From: Thioalkalivibrio sp.
Lineage (GTDB): Bacteria; Pseudomonadota; Gammaproteobacteria; Ectothiorhodospirales; Ectothiorhodospiraceae
Assembly: GCA_018224485.1 (NCBI GenBank)
Contig: JAGTVE010000140.1
Coordinates: forward strand, 1 to 19,785
Reading direction: 5' to 3'
DNA: 19,785 bases
Part shown: piece after piece, positions 1 through 7,892 of the stretch
How the letters are laid out: every line of letters starts with the position of its first letter
Numbering within the stretch: the stretch's first letter is position 1
The notes under the pieces: model-generated
The model's database searches: none
Seen by the model: only the letters and a program-made list of their open reading frames with translations
Told to the model about the DNA's origin: nothing
Made by a program: the position numbers and the translations under genes

Positions 1-906
1 CCGTTCCGCGATCCAGCCGTTTTGTGCCGCGGCCTTCAGCATCGCGTATTCGCCCGACACCTGGTAGACGAAGGTCGGGCGCCGGAAATGGTCCTTCACC
101 CGGCGCACCACGTCGAGGTAGGGCATCCCCGGCTTGATCATCACCATGTCGGCGCCCTCGGCCAGGTCGAGCGCCACCTCGTGCAGGGCCTCGTCGCCAT
201 TGGCCGGGTCCATCTGGTAGGTCTCCTTGCCGCCGCGTCCGAGATTGCCGGCCGAGCCCACCGCATCCCGGAACGGCCCGTAGAAGCTCGAGGCGTACTT
301 CGCGGAGTAGGCAAGGATGCGCACGTGGACGTGGTCGTCCGTCTCCAGTGCCTGCCGGATCGCGCCGATGCGTCCGTCCATCATGTCCGAGGGCGCGACC
401 ACGTCGGCACCCGCCTCGGCGTGGGAGCGTGCCTGGCGCACCAGGGCCTCGACCGTGACGTCGTTCAACACGTAACCCTCGTCGTCGACGATCCCGTCCT
501 GGCCGTGAGTGGTGAACGGGTCGAGCGCAACGTCGGTGATCACGCCGAGTTCGGGGAGGGCCGCCTTCAGCGCGCGCACCGCACGCTGCGCCAGCCCTTC
601 GGGATTCCAGGCCTCGGCGGCGTCCAGGCTCTTCTTCCCGGGGGGCACGACCGGAAACAGCGCCAGGGCCGGGATGCCGAGCTCCGCGCAGGCCTGCGCC
701 ACGTGCAGCAGCTCGTCGATGCTCATCCGCTCCACCCCGGGCATCGAGGCCACCGGCTCGCGCTGCCCCTCTCCCTCGCGGACGAAGACGGGGTAGATCA
801 GGTCGTCGGCGGTCAGCCGATGCTCGCGCATCAGGCGCCGGGAGAAGGCATCGCGGCGCATGCGTCGGGGACGCGCCGCGGGAAAGCTGCCGGTGGTATC
901 GCTCAT
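1..906 (-). CDS. hemB: Delta-aminolevulinic acid dehydratase (porphobilinogen synthase), 3' end cut by window edge
   Basis: This cytosolic enzyme condenses two 5-aminolevulinate molecules into porphobilinogen, an early step of heme synthesis. The visible 302 codons run from an ATG at 906 to the window edge with no stop, so only the last few dozen residues of a roughly 330-residue family are missing. Two active-site lysines are seen: SAKYAS (Lys203) and MVMIKPGMP (Lys258, the Schiff-base lysine by family comparison). The metal-binding stretch at residues 125-136 reads DVALDPFTTHGQ, so aspartates replace the cysteines of zinc-dependent HemB. This is the magnesium-type site known from Pseudomonas-like enzymes. 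The ATG overlaps the hemF stop by four bases (ATGA), so the two heme genes are probably translationally coupled. Identity is certain; the metal preference is inferred from the motif. Confidence 0.97.
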   Translation of the reverse strand, partial: MSDTTGSFPAARPRRMRRDAFSRRLMREHRLTADDLIYPVFVREGEGQREPVASMPGVERMSIDELLHVAQACAELGIPALALFPVVPPGKKSLDAAEAWNPEGLAQRAVRALKAALPELGVITDVALDPFTTHGQDGIVDDEGYVLNDVTVEALVRQARSHAEAGADVVAPSDMMDGRIGAIRQALETDDHVHVRILAYSAKYASSFYGPFRDAVGSAGNLGRGGKETYQMDPANGDEALHEVALDLAEGADMVMIKPGMPYLDVVRRVKDHFRRPTFVYQVSGEYAMLKAAAQNGWIAER

Positions 907-1832
907 GATCCGGGCTCTTCGTTGATCCAGTCGCGGGGTTTCAGGTAGCGCTCGTACAGCCGCGCCTCGGGAGAACCGGGTTCCGGGCTCCAGTTGTATT
1001 CCCAGCGCACCAGTGGCGGCAGAGACATCAGGATGGACTCGGTACGGCCCCCGGACTGCAGTCCGAACAGGGTACCCCGGTCGTAGACCAGATTGAACTC
1101 CACGTAACGCCCGCGGCGGTAGAGCTGGAACTGCCGCTCGCGTTCGCCATAGGGCGTATCCCTGCGCCTCTGCACGATCGGGCCATAGGCCTCCAGGTAG
1201 TGCTCGGCGACACTGCGCATGTACCCGAAGCAGTGATCGAAGCCGCCGTCGTTCAGGTCATCGAAGAACAGCCCGCCAATGCCGCGCGTCTCGTTGCGGT
1301 GTTTCAGGAAGAAGTATTCGTCGCACCACCGCTTGTGTCTCGCGTAGAGGTCCGGTCCGAAGGGCCGGCAGGCGGCCTCGGCGGTCCGGTGCCAGTGCAC
1401 GCAGTCCTCGTCGAAGCCATAGTAGGGTGTCAGGTCGAAGCCGCCGCCGAACCACCAGATCGGCGGCTCGCCCTCCCTCTCCGCAACGAACACCCGGACG
1501 TTCGCGTGCGAGGTCGGCGCGTAGGGGTTCAGCGGATGGATCACCAGCGACACGCCGGCAGCCTGAAACGAGCGGCCGGCAAGTTCGGGGCGATGGGCGG
1601 TGGCCGAGGCCGGCAGGCCGGGGCCCATTACGTGCGAGAAGTTGACGCCGGCCTGCTCGAAGACGGCCCCCTCGCGCAGCACCCGCGAACGCCCGCCGCC
1701 ACCCGCCTCGCGGGTCCAGGCATCCTCGCGGAAGCGGGCGTCGCCGTCGAGAGACTCGAGGCCGGAGCAGATCCGGTCCTGCAGGGCCTCGAGGTAGTCC
1801 AGCACGGGCTCGATGCGAAAGTCTTCGCTCAT
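903..1832 (-). CDS. hemF: Oxygen-dependent coproporphyrinogen III oxidase
   Basis: HemF oxidatively decarboxylates coproporphyrinogen III to protoporphyrinogen IX using O2, late in heme synthesis. The 309-residue product is close to the usual length (about 300) and complete. Family signatures are clear: the GVNFSHVMG stretch, HPLNPYAPTSHANVR with the conserved histidines, the WWFGGGFDLTPYY core, and the C-terminal VEFNLVYDRGT and LPPLVRWEY blocks. The start ATG at 1832 is preceded by a GAGG-type ribosome site and lies 24 bases after the tsaC stop. Its stop overlaps the hemB start by four bases. This is the aerobic enzyme, not the radical-SAM HemN, so the host can presumably make heme with oxygen. 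In many gammaproteobacteria aroE follows hemF; here hemB takes that place. Confidence 0.98.
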   Translation of the reverse strand: MSEDFRIEPVLDYLEALQDRICSGLESLDGDARFREDAWTREAGGGGRSRVLREGAVFEQAGVNFSHVMGPGLPASATAHRPELAGRSFQAAGVSLVIHPLNPYAPTSHANVRVFVAEREGEPPIWWFGGGFDLTPYYGFDEDCVHWHRTAEAACRPFGPDLYARHKRWCDEYFFLKHRNETRGIGGLFFDDLNDGGFDHCFGYMRSVAEHYLEAYGPIVQRRRDTPYGERERQFQLYRRGRYVEFNLVYDRGTLFGLQSGGRTESILMSLPPLVRWEYNWSPEPGSPEARLYERYLKPRDWINEEPGS

Positions 1833-1856
1833 GGCCAGGTCCCTCTTTGCGGCGGG

Positions 1857-2459
1857 CTAGCGTGCCGCCGGGCCGCCCCGGATCCAGGCGCCGGTCACCA
1901 TGTCCCGGATGCTGCTCGGGGCCGCCGCTTCGCCGCACGGCTTGTCGAGGATGCCATCCAGGCGTCCCTGGAAGTGCCGCCGCACGCACCCGGTGTCGCG
2001 GCAGGGCGGTTCACCCGACCGGTTCGCGCTGGTGGAGACCAGGGCGGAGCCGGCCGCGGCGCACAGGGCGCGCACTGCGGGGTGGGCGGTCACCCGGACC
2101 GCAAGCCGGGTGTGGCGGCCGCGCAGCCAGCCCGGACAGGCCGGGCGGGCCGGCCAGAGCCAGGTGTGCGGGCCGGGCCAGGAGGCCTCGGCCAGCGCCT
2201 GCATCGCCTCTGGCACGGGTTCCAGCCAGTGGGCCACGCGCGACAGGTCGTCGGTGATCACGATCACGCCCTTCCCCACGTCACGGTCCTTGATCTCCAG
2301 CAGCCGTTCGAAGGCAGCGGCATCCGCAGGCTGGCACCCAAGTCCGAACACGGCCTCGGTGGGGTAGGCGATCACCCCGCCGTTGCGGACCATTGCCGCG
2401 ACCGCCTCGATGTCGGCGGCGACCAGGGTCTCGCGCCCGGGTCCAGCGGGAACAGGCAT
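1857..2459 (-). CDS. tsaC: Threonylcarbamoyl-AMP synthase (YrdC/Sua5 family)
   Basis: TsaC makes threonylcarbamoyl-AMP from threonine, bicarbonate and ATP for the t6A37 modification of ANN-decoding tRNAs. From an ATG at 2459 the protein has 200 residues, near the short TsaC form (about 190) and without the extra C-terminal Sua5 domain. Family motifs are visible: GGVIAYPTEAVFGLGC near the N-terminus, LLEIKDRDVGKG for nucleotide binding (KxR and KG kept, the usual P after R replaced by D), SWPGPHT, LAVRVTAHP and LVSTSANRSGEPPC. An in-frame ATG at 2543 would add 28 residues rich in Ala/Pro and overlap topA by 50 bases. I prefer 2459 because homology begins just after it, but its ribosome site is weak, so the start is uncertain. 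It lies 34 bases after topA and 24 before hemF, consistent with one transcript. Confidence 0.94.
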   Translation of the reverse strand: MPVPAGPGRETLVAADIEAVAAMVRNGGVIAYPTEAVFGLGCQPADAAAFERLLEIKDRDVGKGVIVITDDLSRVAHWLEPVPEAMQALAEASWPGPHTWLWPARPACPGWLRGRHTRLAVRVTAHPAVRALCAAAGSALVSTSANRSGEPPCRDTGCVRRHFQGRLDGILDKPCGEAAAPSSIRDMVTGAWIRGGPAAR

Positions 2460-2493
2460 CGGATCCGTGACGGTCTGCGCGGCCGCGGCCGCG

Positions 2494-5031
2494 TCAGGTG
2501 CCACCTGGCGCGCCCGGGCGGGGACCCGTACGGCCGGATCCACCGGTATCGCGTTTTGAGCCCTTTGCGGTCTTCGACGCGGCCGGTTTCTTCGCCGCCG
2601 CCCGCTTCTTGCCGCCGGTGGCCGCCTTCGCGGTGGCGGAGCGGGATGCAGCGGGCTTCTTCGTACCGTTGGACTTCCCGGCCGCCGCCTCCTTCCGGGG
2701 CGCGCTCTTCGCCGATGCCTTTGCCGTCTTGCCGCCGCGCCGGCCGCGGCGCTCGGGGGCGGCCGCCAGCAGTTCCCGGCACTCCTCCAGCGTCAGGCTG
2801 GCCGGCTCCCGGTCCTTCGGTATCTTCGCGTTCTTACTGCCATCGGTGATGTAGGGCCCGTAGCGGCCGTTGAGGACCTCGATTCCTTCTTCCGGAAAGG
2901 ACCTGATGTGCTTCTGGGCATCCAGGGCCTTCTTCTCGGCGATGATCTCCAGGGCCCGCGGCAGTTCGATGGTCCAGACGTCGTCGTCGGGCCCCAGGGA
3001 TGCGAACTTCCGGCCGTACTTCACATACGGGCCGAAGCGGCCGACGTTGACCAGAACCGGCTCACCCTCTCCGGTCTCGCCCAGATCCCTCGGCAGCCTG
3101 AACAGCGCGAGGGCCTCCTCCAGCGTGACCTGGTCCATCTTCTGCCCAGGCAGAAGCCCCGCGAACCGCGGTTTTTCCTCGTCGTCCTTGGTGCCGATCT
3201 GGACGATGGGTCCGAAGCGGCCCAGGCGCACGCTCACCGGGCGCCCGCTCTTCGGGTCGGCGCCCAGATCGCGCGACTGTACTGCCTCGGCACGGCTCAC
3301 GCTTGCCGCCTTGTCCTCGACCTGCTCACGGAAGTCCGTCCAGAAGTGCTCGAGGACCGGGATCCACTCCTTCTCCCCCCGGGCGATCTCGTCCAGCTCG
3401 TCCTCCAGCTTCGCCGTGAAGTCGTAGTCGACGTAGCGGCTGAAGTGCTGGGTCAGGAAGGTGTTCACGATCCGGCCGATGTCGGTGGGCAGGAAGCGCT
3501 TGCCGTCCATCTCCACGTACTCGCGCGACTGCAGCGTGGAGATGATGCTGGCGTAGGTCGACGGCCGGCCGATGCCGTATTCCTCCAGCGTCTTGACCAG
3601 GCTCGCCTCGGTATAGCGCGGCGGCGGTTCCGTGAAGTGCTGGTCCGCGTTGATGTCGAGCAGGTCCACGACCATGCCCTCGGTCAACTCGGGCAGGCGC
3701 CGTTCCTCGTCTTCCCGGCTGGCCTCGTCGCGGCCCTCCTGGTAGACGGCGATGAAGCCGGCGTGACGCAGCGTGGACCCGGTGGCCCGGAAGCGGTGCG
3801 AGCTGTCGCCCGGCACGAGGTCGGCCGCAACGGTGTCGAAGGTCGCGTGGACCATCTGGCAGGCGACGGTGCGCTTCCAGATCAGTTCGTAGAGCCGGGC
3901 CTGGTCCGAGCTCATGCGGTCACGGACCTCGTCCGGCAGCCGCCGCACCGAGGTCGGGCGGATCGCCTCGTGCGCCTCCTGCGCGTTCTTCGACTTGGTC
4001 TTGTACTGGCGCGGGCTCGACGGGAGGTTGTCCGCGCCGTAACGCTCCTCGATCAGGCCCCGGATCTCGGCGATGGCCTCGCCGGCGAGGGTCACCGAGT
4101 CCGTGCGCATGTAGGTGATCAGGCCGATCGCGCCGCTGCCGAGGTCGATGCCCTCGTAGAGCTGCTGGGCGATGCGCATCGTGCGGCTGGCGGTGAAGCC
4201 GAGCTTGCGCGAGGCCTCCTGCTGGAGGGTCGAGGTGGTGAAGGGAGCGGCCGGGTTGCGCTTGCGCTGCTTCTTCTCCACCGAATCGACGCGCAGGCGC
4301 CCCTCCGCAACCTGCAGCAGCCGGTTCCGGGCATCGTGCGCGAGCGTGTCGGAGTTCAGGTCGAACTGGTCGAGCTTGTGCCCGTCGAGATGGGTGAGCC
4401 GCGCGGTGAAGGGCTGTTCCTCGCGCCGCACCTGCGCATCGATGGTCCAGTATTCCCGCGCGACGAAGCGCTCGATCTCGTCCTCGCGCTCGCAGATCAT
4501 CCGCAGTGCCGGGCTCTGCACCCGCCCTGCGGACAGGCCCCGCTTGATCTTGCGCCACAGCAGGGGCGAGAGGTTGAAGCCGACCAGATAGTCGAGCGCA
4601 CGGCGTGCCTGCTGCGCGTTGATCAGGTCGGTGGAGAGGGTGCGCGGGTTGGCAACCGCCTCCTTGATCGCGCGCTGGGTGATCTCGTGGAAGACCACGC
4701 GCTTTACCGGCCGGTCACCGAGCAGCCCGCGCTCGCGGAGGATCTCCAACAGGTGCCAGGAGATGGCCTCGCCCTCCCGGTCGGGGTCAGTTGCGAGGAT
4801 CAGCGTGTCTGCCGACTTCAGGGCCCGGGCGATCGACTGGACCTGGCGCTCGTTGCGCTCGATCACCTCGTAGCTCATCCGGAACCCGGCATCCGGATCG
4901 ACCGCACCCTCCTTCGGCCTCAGGTCGCGCACGTGTCCGTAGGACGCGAGCACAGTGAAGTCCGGCCCGAGGTACTTGCCGATGGTCTTGGCCTTTGCAG
5001 GCGATTCCACAATAACGAGATTCTTGCTCAT
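2494..5031 (-). CDS. topA: DNA topoisomerase I (type IA)
   Basis: TopA relaxes negative supercoils by cutting and rejoining one DNA strand through a phosphotyrosine link. The 845-residue product begins MSKNLVIVESPAKAKTIGKY (Toprim, Glu9). The acidic metal motif TDPDREGE holds Asp82 and Asp84, GLSAGRVQSPALR is near residue 165, and the catalytic tyrosine is Tyr307 in GLITYMRTDS. The C-terminal third has three RFGP-type topoisomerase C-terminal repeats (GRFGPIVQIG, GRFGPYVKYG, GRYGPYITDG) instead of the C4 zinc fingers of the E. coli enzyme; the whole protein has only three cysteines. About 80 Lys/Ala/Gly-rich residues form a basic, histone-H1-like tail. A GTG at 5046 could add five residues, but the ATG at 5031 fits the family N-terminus. 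Neighbours smg upstream and tsaC downstream are the standard gammaproteobacterial order. Confidence 0.98.
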   Translation of the reverse strand: MSKNLVIVESPAKAKTIGKYLGPDFTVLASYGHVRDLRPKEGAVDPDAGFRMSYEVIERNERQVQSIARALKSADTLILATDPDREGEAISWHLLEILRERGLLGDRPVKRVVFHEITQRAIKEAVANPRTLSTDLINAQQARRALDYLVGFNLSPLLWRKIKRGLSAGRVQSPALRMICEREDEIERFVAREYWTIDAQVRREEQPFTARLTHLDGHKLDQFDLNSDTLAHDARNRLLQVAEGRLRVDSVEKKQRKRNPAAPFTTSTLQQEASRKLGFTASRTMRIAQQLYEGIDLGSGAIGLITYMRTDSVTLAGEAIAEIRGLIEERYGADNLPSSPRQYKTKSKNAQEAHEAIRPTSVRRLPDEVRDRMSSDQARLYELIWKRTVACQMVHATFDTVAADLVPGDSSHRFRATGSTLRHAGFIAVYQEGRDEASREDEERRLPELTEGMVVDLLDINADQHFTEPPPRYTEASLVKTLEEYGIGRPSTYASIISTLQSREYVEMDGKRFLPTDIGRIVNTFLTQHFSRYVDYDFTAKLEDELDEIARGEKEWIPVLEHFWTDFREQVEDKAASVSRAEAVQSRDLGADPKSGRPVSVRLGRFGPIVQIGTKDDEEKPRFAGLLPGQKMDQVTLEEALALFRLPRDLGETGEGEPVLVNVGRFGPYVKYGRKFASLGPDDDVWTIELPRALEIIAEKKALDAQKHIRSFPEEGIEVLNGRYGPYITDGSKNAKIPKDREPASLTLEECRELLAAAPERRGRRGGKTAKASAKSAPRKEAAAGKSNGTKKPAASRSATAKAATGGKKRAAAKKPAASKTAKGSKRDTGGSGRTGPRPGAPGGT

Positions 5032-5168
5032 GTCGCTCGGGACCACTCCGTCTGCGCCCGGGTTCCAACAAGATGCGTCCGCGCAGAACTGCCGAAGTCC
5101 TCACCGACAGGCCGCAGGCGGGAAGTCGGGTCAGGAAGGCGGCGGATGCAGGGCTGGGTTAAGGGTCT
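5032..5168 (-). other. Intergenic gap between smg and topA
   Basis: This 137-base gap is the largest on the minus-strand side. It could hold a separate topA promoter, which would suit a supercoiling-responsive gene. Reading it on the minus strand I see no convincing -10/-35 pair and no strong hairpin with a T-run. It may simply be an untranslated spacer within a longer transcript. Confidence 0.4.
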
Positions 5169-5654
5169 TCAGTGAAGGTATTCGGTCAGCGCCGGTACGC
5201 TCTCCGCCATCACCACCTCCTCGAGACGCGAGTAGGCGATGTTGTCGTCGGGCTGGTTGAACAGCACCATCAGGACGACCCATTTCAACTGGTACAGGTC
5301 GATCTCGTCCGCGTCGAGTTCCATCACGCGGTCGATCACCAGCTCCCGGGTCCCGGCGGTCAGCAACCCGTTCTGCTCCAGGAACACGAGGAAGCCCCGC
5401 GCCTCGAGATTGAGCCGATGCTGCTCCTCGAAGGTGTAGACCCGCTGCGCGGCCTCGGACCCGAGGCGCTCGGCCACCGGCTCCTCGCTGACCAGGCGGT
5501 CCAGCCATCCCAGCGCCTGATCGATCTCGGCAGACGGAAAGCCCGCCTCGTGCAGGCGTGCCTGGAGGTCCTGCCGATCCGGTTCGCTGTCCGAGTCGTC
5601 GTCCATGTAGTGGTCGAACAGGTACATCAGCACGTCCAGCACGTCTTCTTTCAT
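5169..5654 (-). CDS. smg: Smg family protein (DUF494)
   Basis: This 161-residue acidic protein matches Smg (about 157 residues in E. coli) in size, sequence and place between dprA and topA. It starts MKEDVLDVLMYLFDHYMDDD, with a characteristic run of acidic residues, followed by an Ala/Leu-rich helical region (LHEAGFPSAEIDQALGWLDRL). The conserved C-terminal half includes LKWVVLMVLFNQP. It looks cytosolic and helical with no signal peptide or membrane segment. Its molecular role is not established; the constant position next to dprA and topA hints at DNA processing or topology, but that is inference. The ATG overlaps the dprA stop by four bases (ATGA), so translation is probably coupled to dprA. 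Confidence 0.95.
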   Translation of the reverse strand: MKEDVLDVLMYLFDHYMDDDSDSEPDRQDLQARLHEAGFPSAEIDQALGWLDRLVSEEPVAERLGSEAAQRVYTFEEQHRLNLEARGFLVFLEQNGLLTAGTRELVIDRVMELDADEIDLYQLKWVVLMVLFNQPDDNIAYSRLEEVVMAESVPALTEYLH

Positions 5655-6823
5655 GTCGTGTGCGGTCCTGCATCGAGGCGCTGGTAGCGCCCGTGGCTGA
5701 GTGAGGCCACGCGGCCGTTGAGTTCCATCAAAACCAGAATGGAGGAAAGCGTCTCCACGGTCAATCCGGTGCGCTGCAGCAATTCCTCGAGACTCACGGG
5801 ATCGAATCCCATCAGTGCCAGTACCCGCTCATGCTCGGGATCGAGGGTGCCGGCGTCGTCGGGGGGCGGTTCCGGACCGCCGGACCGCCCGCCAACGCCG
5901 AGCCACTCGGCGAGATCCTCGAGGATGTCGTCGGGCGATTCCACCAGCTGCGCCCCTTCCTGGATCAGCCGGTGGCAGCCCCGGCTCACGGGGCTCAGGA
6001 TCGACCCCGGTACGGCGTAGACGGAACGGCCCTGTTCGGCGGCGAGGCGCGCGGTGATCAGGGAACCGCTCCGCAGCGCGGCCTCCACCACCAGGGTGCC
6101 GAGGGCCAGTCCGCTGATCACCCGGTTGCGCTGGGGGAAATGGCTGGAGCGGGCCGCGGTGCCCACCGGCCACAGGGCAACCATCAGACCCTGGTCCACT
6201 ACACGGTGCGCGAGGCGGCGGTGTGCCGACGGATAGACCCGATCCGGGCCGGTCGCCACCACGGCCACGGTGCTGCCTCCCGGTCCGGACAGCGCGCCCT
6301 TGTGGGCAGCCGCGTCGATGCCGCGGGCGAGGCCGCTGGTCACGGTCAGACCCGCCGAGGTGAGCGATCGAGCGAAGCGCTCGGCGGTGCGCAGCCCCTG
6401 GGGCGTCGCCTCGCGGCTGCCCACGACCGCGATCTGCGGCCGCCGCAGCATCGCGGGATCCCCGACCAGGTACAGGGCCGGCGGCGGATCGGGCAGCTGG
6501 GCCAGCAGGGGCGGGTAATCCGGGTCGTCCCGGGTCAGGATGCCGTGCCGGGGGTCGCTCTCCAGCCATTTCAGGTCGGCGTCGACACCGGCCTCGCGGA
6601 CGGCGACGTCACCGCCCTCGCACGGGGTGCCGCCGGCGCCGGCCGCTGCCCAGGCCCGGGCGTCGGCCTGCAGTGCGGCGCCCGGGGTTCCGAAGGCCTC
6701 AAGCAGACGGGCGACACGCCGCGGGCCGAGTCCCGGCGTGTGCAGCAGGCGGAGCCAGTCGCGCAGCCGTTCCCTCGGCGCCTCGTTTGCCGGATCAGGG
6801 GTGTCGGGTCTTGAACCCTTCAC
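5651..6823 (-). CDS. dprA: DNA processing protein DprA (Smf), RecA loader
   Basis: DprA binds incoming single-stranded DNA during natural transformation and loads RecA on it. The 390-residue protein has an N-terminal helix-hairpin-helix/SAM-like part (LLHTPGLGPRRVARLLEAFG). The Rossmann-like core (about residues 125-300) carries IAVVGSREAT, TSGLARGIDAAAH, DRVYPSAHRRLA, FPQRNRVISGLALGT, and then the SGSLITARLA and GCHRLIQEGA blocks. A C-terminal winged-helix-like segment (about 325-380, EHERVLALMGFDPVSLEELL) completes it. The only suitable start is a GTG at 6823, which places the first 29 bases inside the 3' end of the LysM gene. No strong ribosome site precedes it, so translation may depend on coupling. 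Presence of dprA alone does not prove competence, since the gene is kept in many non-transforming species. Confidence 0.96.
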   Translation of the reverse strand: MKGSRPDTPDPANEAPRERLRDWLRLLHTPGLGPRRVARLLEAFGTPGAALQADARAWAAAGAGGTPCEGGDVAVREAGVDADLKWLESDPRHGILTRDDPDYPPLLAQLPDPPPALYLVGDPAMLRRPQIAVVGSREATPQGLRTAERFARSLTSAGLTVTSGLARGIDAAAHKGALSGPGGSTVAVVATGPDRVYPSAHRRLAHRVVDQGLMVALWPVGTAARSSHFPQRNRVISGLALGTLVVEAALRSGSLITARLAAEQGRSVYAVPGSILSPVSRGCHRLIQEGAQLVESPDDILEDLAEWLGVGGRSGGPEPPPDDAGTLDPEHERVLALMGFDPVSLEELLQRTGLTVETLSSILVLMELNGRVASLSHGRYQRLDAGPHTT

Positions 6824-7892
6824 GGATGGGTCGCGTCGACTCGATGATCAGCCCGTAGGCCACCTTCTCGAAGGTCCGGAACACCATCAGCGTACCGACC
6901 TCCTCCTCGGGCAGTTGCACCACGTCGTTGCGCCCCTCGCTGACGGGATCGACGGCGGTACGCCCCGCTTCCCACACTGCGAAGACCTGACCGTCCCGGA
7001 CGCCTTCGCGCTCACCCCGATTGATCACCGCGGCCTGGTACGTGCCGATCTGGCTGATCGCGTCGAACAGCAGGATCACCTCGCCCTCGAGTCCCGGAGG
7101 CGGGTTGCTGATGTCGAACAGCAGGTCCGGGTCCTCGTCGAAGCCGATCAGGCGGTCGCCGCGCAGCGCCTCGCGTTCGCCGACGCTGATCAACGCGGTC
7201 GCGATCTCGCCGCCCCGAAGGATCTCGGCCTGGCCGACGGGGATGGTTGCCACCCCCAGTTCCTCTTCGGTCTCGGGATCCACCAGCATCCGGTCCCTGC
7301 GGACCAGCTGATACAGGTCGTACTGCTCGGCATCCGGGGCGTTGCGCACGTAGACCTCGTCGCCGGGGCCAAACAGTACACGCGTGTCCCGGGCGGCCAC
7401 GATGTAGGGAGCCTGCTCGAGTGTCTCCTCGTCGACCACGCGCGCGCGGAACATAAACGGCTGCAGCGCGGCGATCGGGAAGGGCTCCTCCTCGAGTGCC
7501 TCGATGCGCACGCGCGGACCGACGTCCACCATCACGCGCGGCCGGTCATCGATGAAGTGGATGCTCAGCACGTCACCGGGGTAGATCAGGTGCGGGTTGC
7601 GCACCTCGGGGTTGACCAGCCAGATCTCCGACCAGTACCAGGGATCGCGCAGGAAGACGTTGGCGATGCTCCACAGCGTATCGCCCTCCTGGACCACGTA
7701 TTGCTCCGGCGCTGTCGGGCGGAGTACCGGTTCCGGTGCGGATTCCGGCTCAGGTGCCGCCATCGGCTCGGGAGCCGGCTCCGGTTCCGGAGCCGCGGGT
7801 TCGGGAGCGGTCGCACAGGCGACCAGCCCCAGCGCCAACAGGACAACAACGGCCGTCTGGCGCACGCGTGCTGCAGCCCTTGCATCGAACAT
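6795..7892 (-). CDS. LysM-domain lipoprotein
   Basis: This is a probable outer-membrane lipoprotein that binds peptidoglycan. From the ATG at 7892 it has 365 residues. The N-terminus is basic, then a hydrophobic stretch ends in the lipobox LVAC (Cys26, followed by Ala, so outer-membrane sorting is expected). Residues 30-55 form a Pro-Glu-Pro/Ala linker, and residues 65-112 are a LysM domain (YVVQEGDTLWSIAN through NPHLIYPGDVLSI). The remaining 250 residues look like the conserved domain found in the LysM protein encoded beside dprA and def in many gammaproteobacteria. An ATG at 7910 would add six residues; I chose 7892 because AGGGGG lies six bases upstream of it. It is the first gene of the minus-strand group and faces def. 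Its precise function is unknown. Confidence 0.9.
   Translation of the reverse strand: MFDARAAARVRQTAVVVLLALGLVACATAPEPAAPEPEPAPEPMAAPEPESAPEPVLRPTAPEQYVVQEGDTLWSIANVFLRDPWYWSEIWLVNPEVRNPHLIYPGDVLSIHFIDDRPRVMVDVGPRVRIEALEEEPFPIAALQPFMFRARVVDEETLEQAPYIVAARDTRVLFGPGDEVYVRNAPDAEQYDLYQLVRRDRMLVDPETEEELGVATIPVGQAEILRGGEIATALISVGEREALRGDRLIGFDEDPDLLFDISNPPPGLEGEVILLFDAISQIGTYQAAVINRGEREGVRDGQVFAVWEAGRTAVDPVSEGRNDVVQLPEEEVGTLMVFRTFEKVAYGLIIESTRPIREGFKTRHP
7728..7805 (-). repeat. Pro-Glu-Pro repeat linker within the LysM lipoprotein
   Basis: These 26 codons encode an imperfect tandem repeat built from APEP and PEPE units, immediately after the lipidated cysteine. The underlying DNA is a degenerate repeat of a ggttccggc/ggctcggg type on the plus strand. 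Such Pro-rich spacers hold a domain away from the membrane; the number of units could vary between strains through slippage. Confidence 0.7.

Noticed and set aside
1200..2849. A 549-codon open frame on the plus strand over hemF, tsaC and the end of topA
   Set aside because: It crosses three established minus-strand genes and their gaps, with low-complexity composition and no domain.
2908..5175. A 755-codon open frame on the plus strand antisense to topA
   Set aside because: High GC removes stop codons from the opposite strand. The translation is Arg/Ala/Leu/Val/Gly-rich with no recognisable domain, and topA on the other strand is unmistakable.
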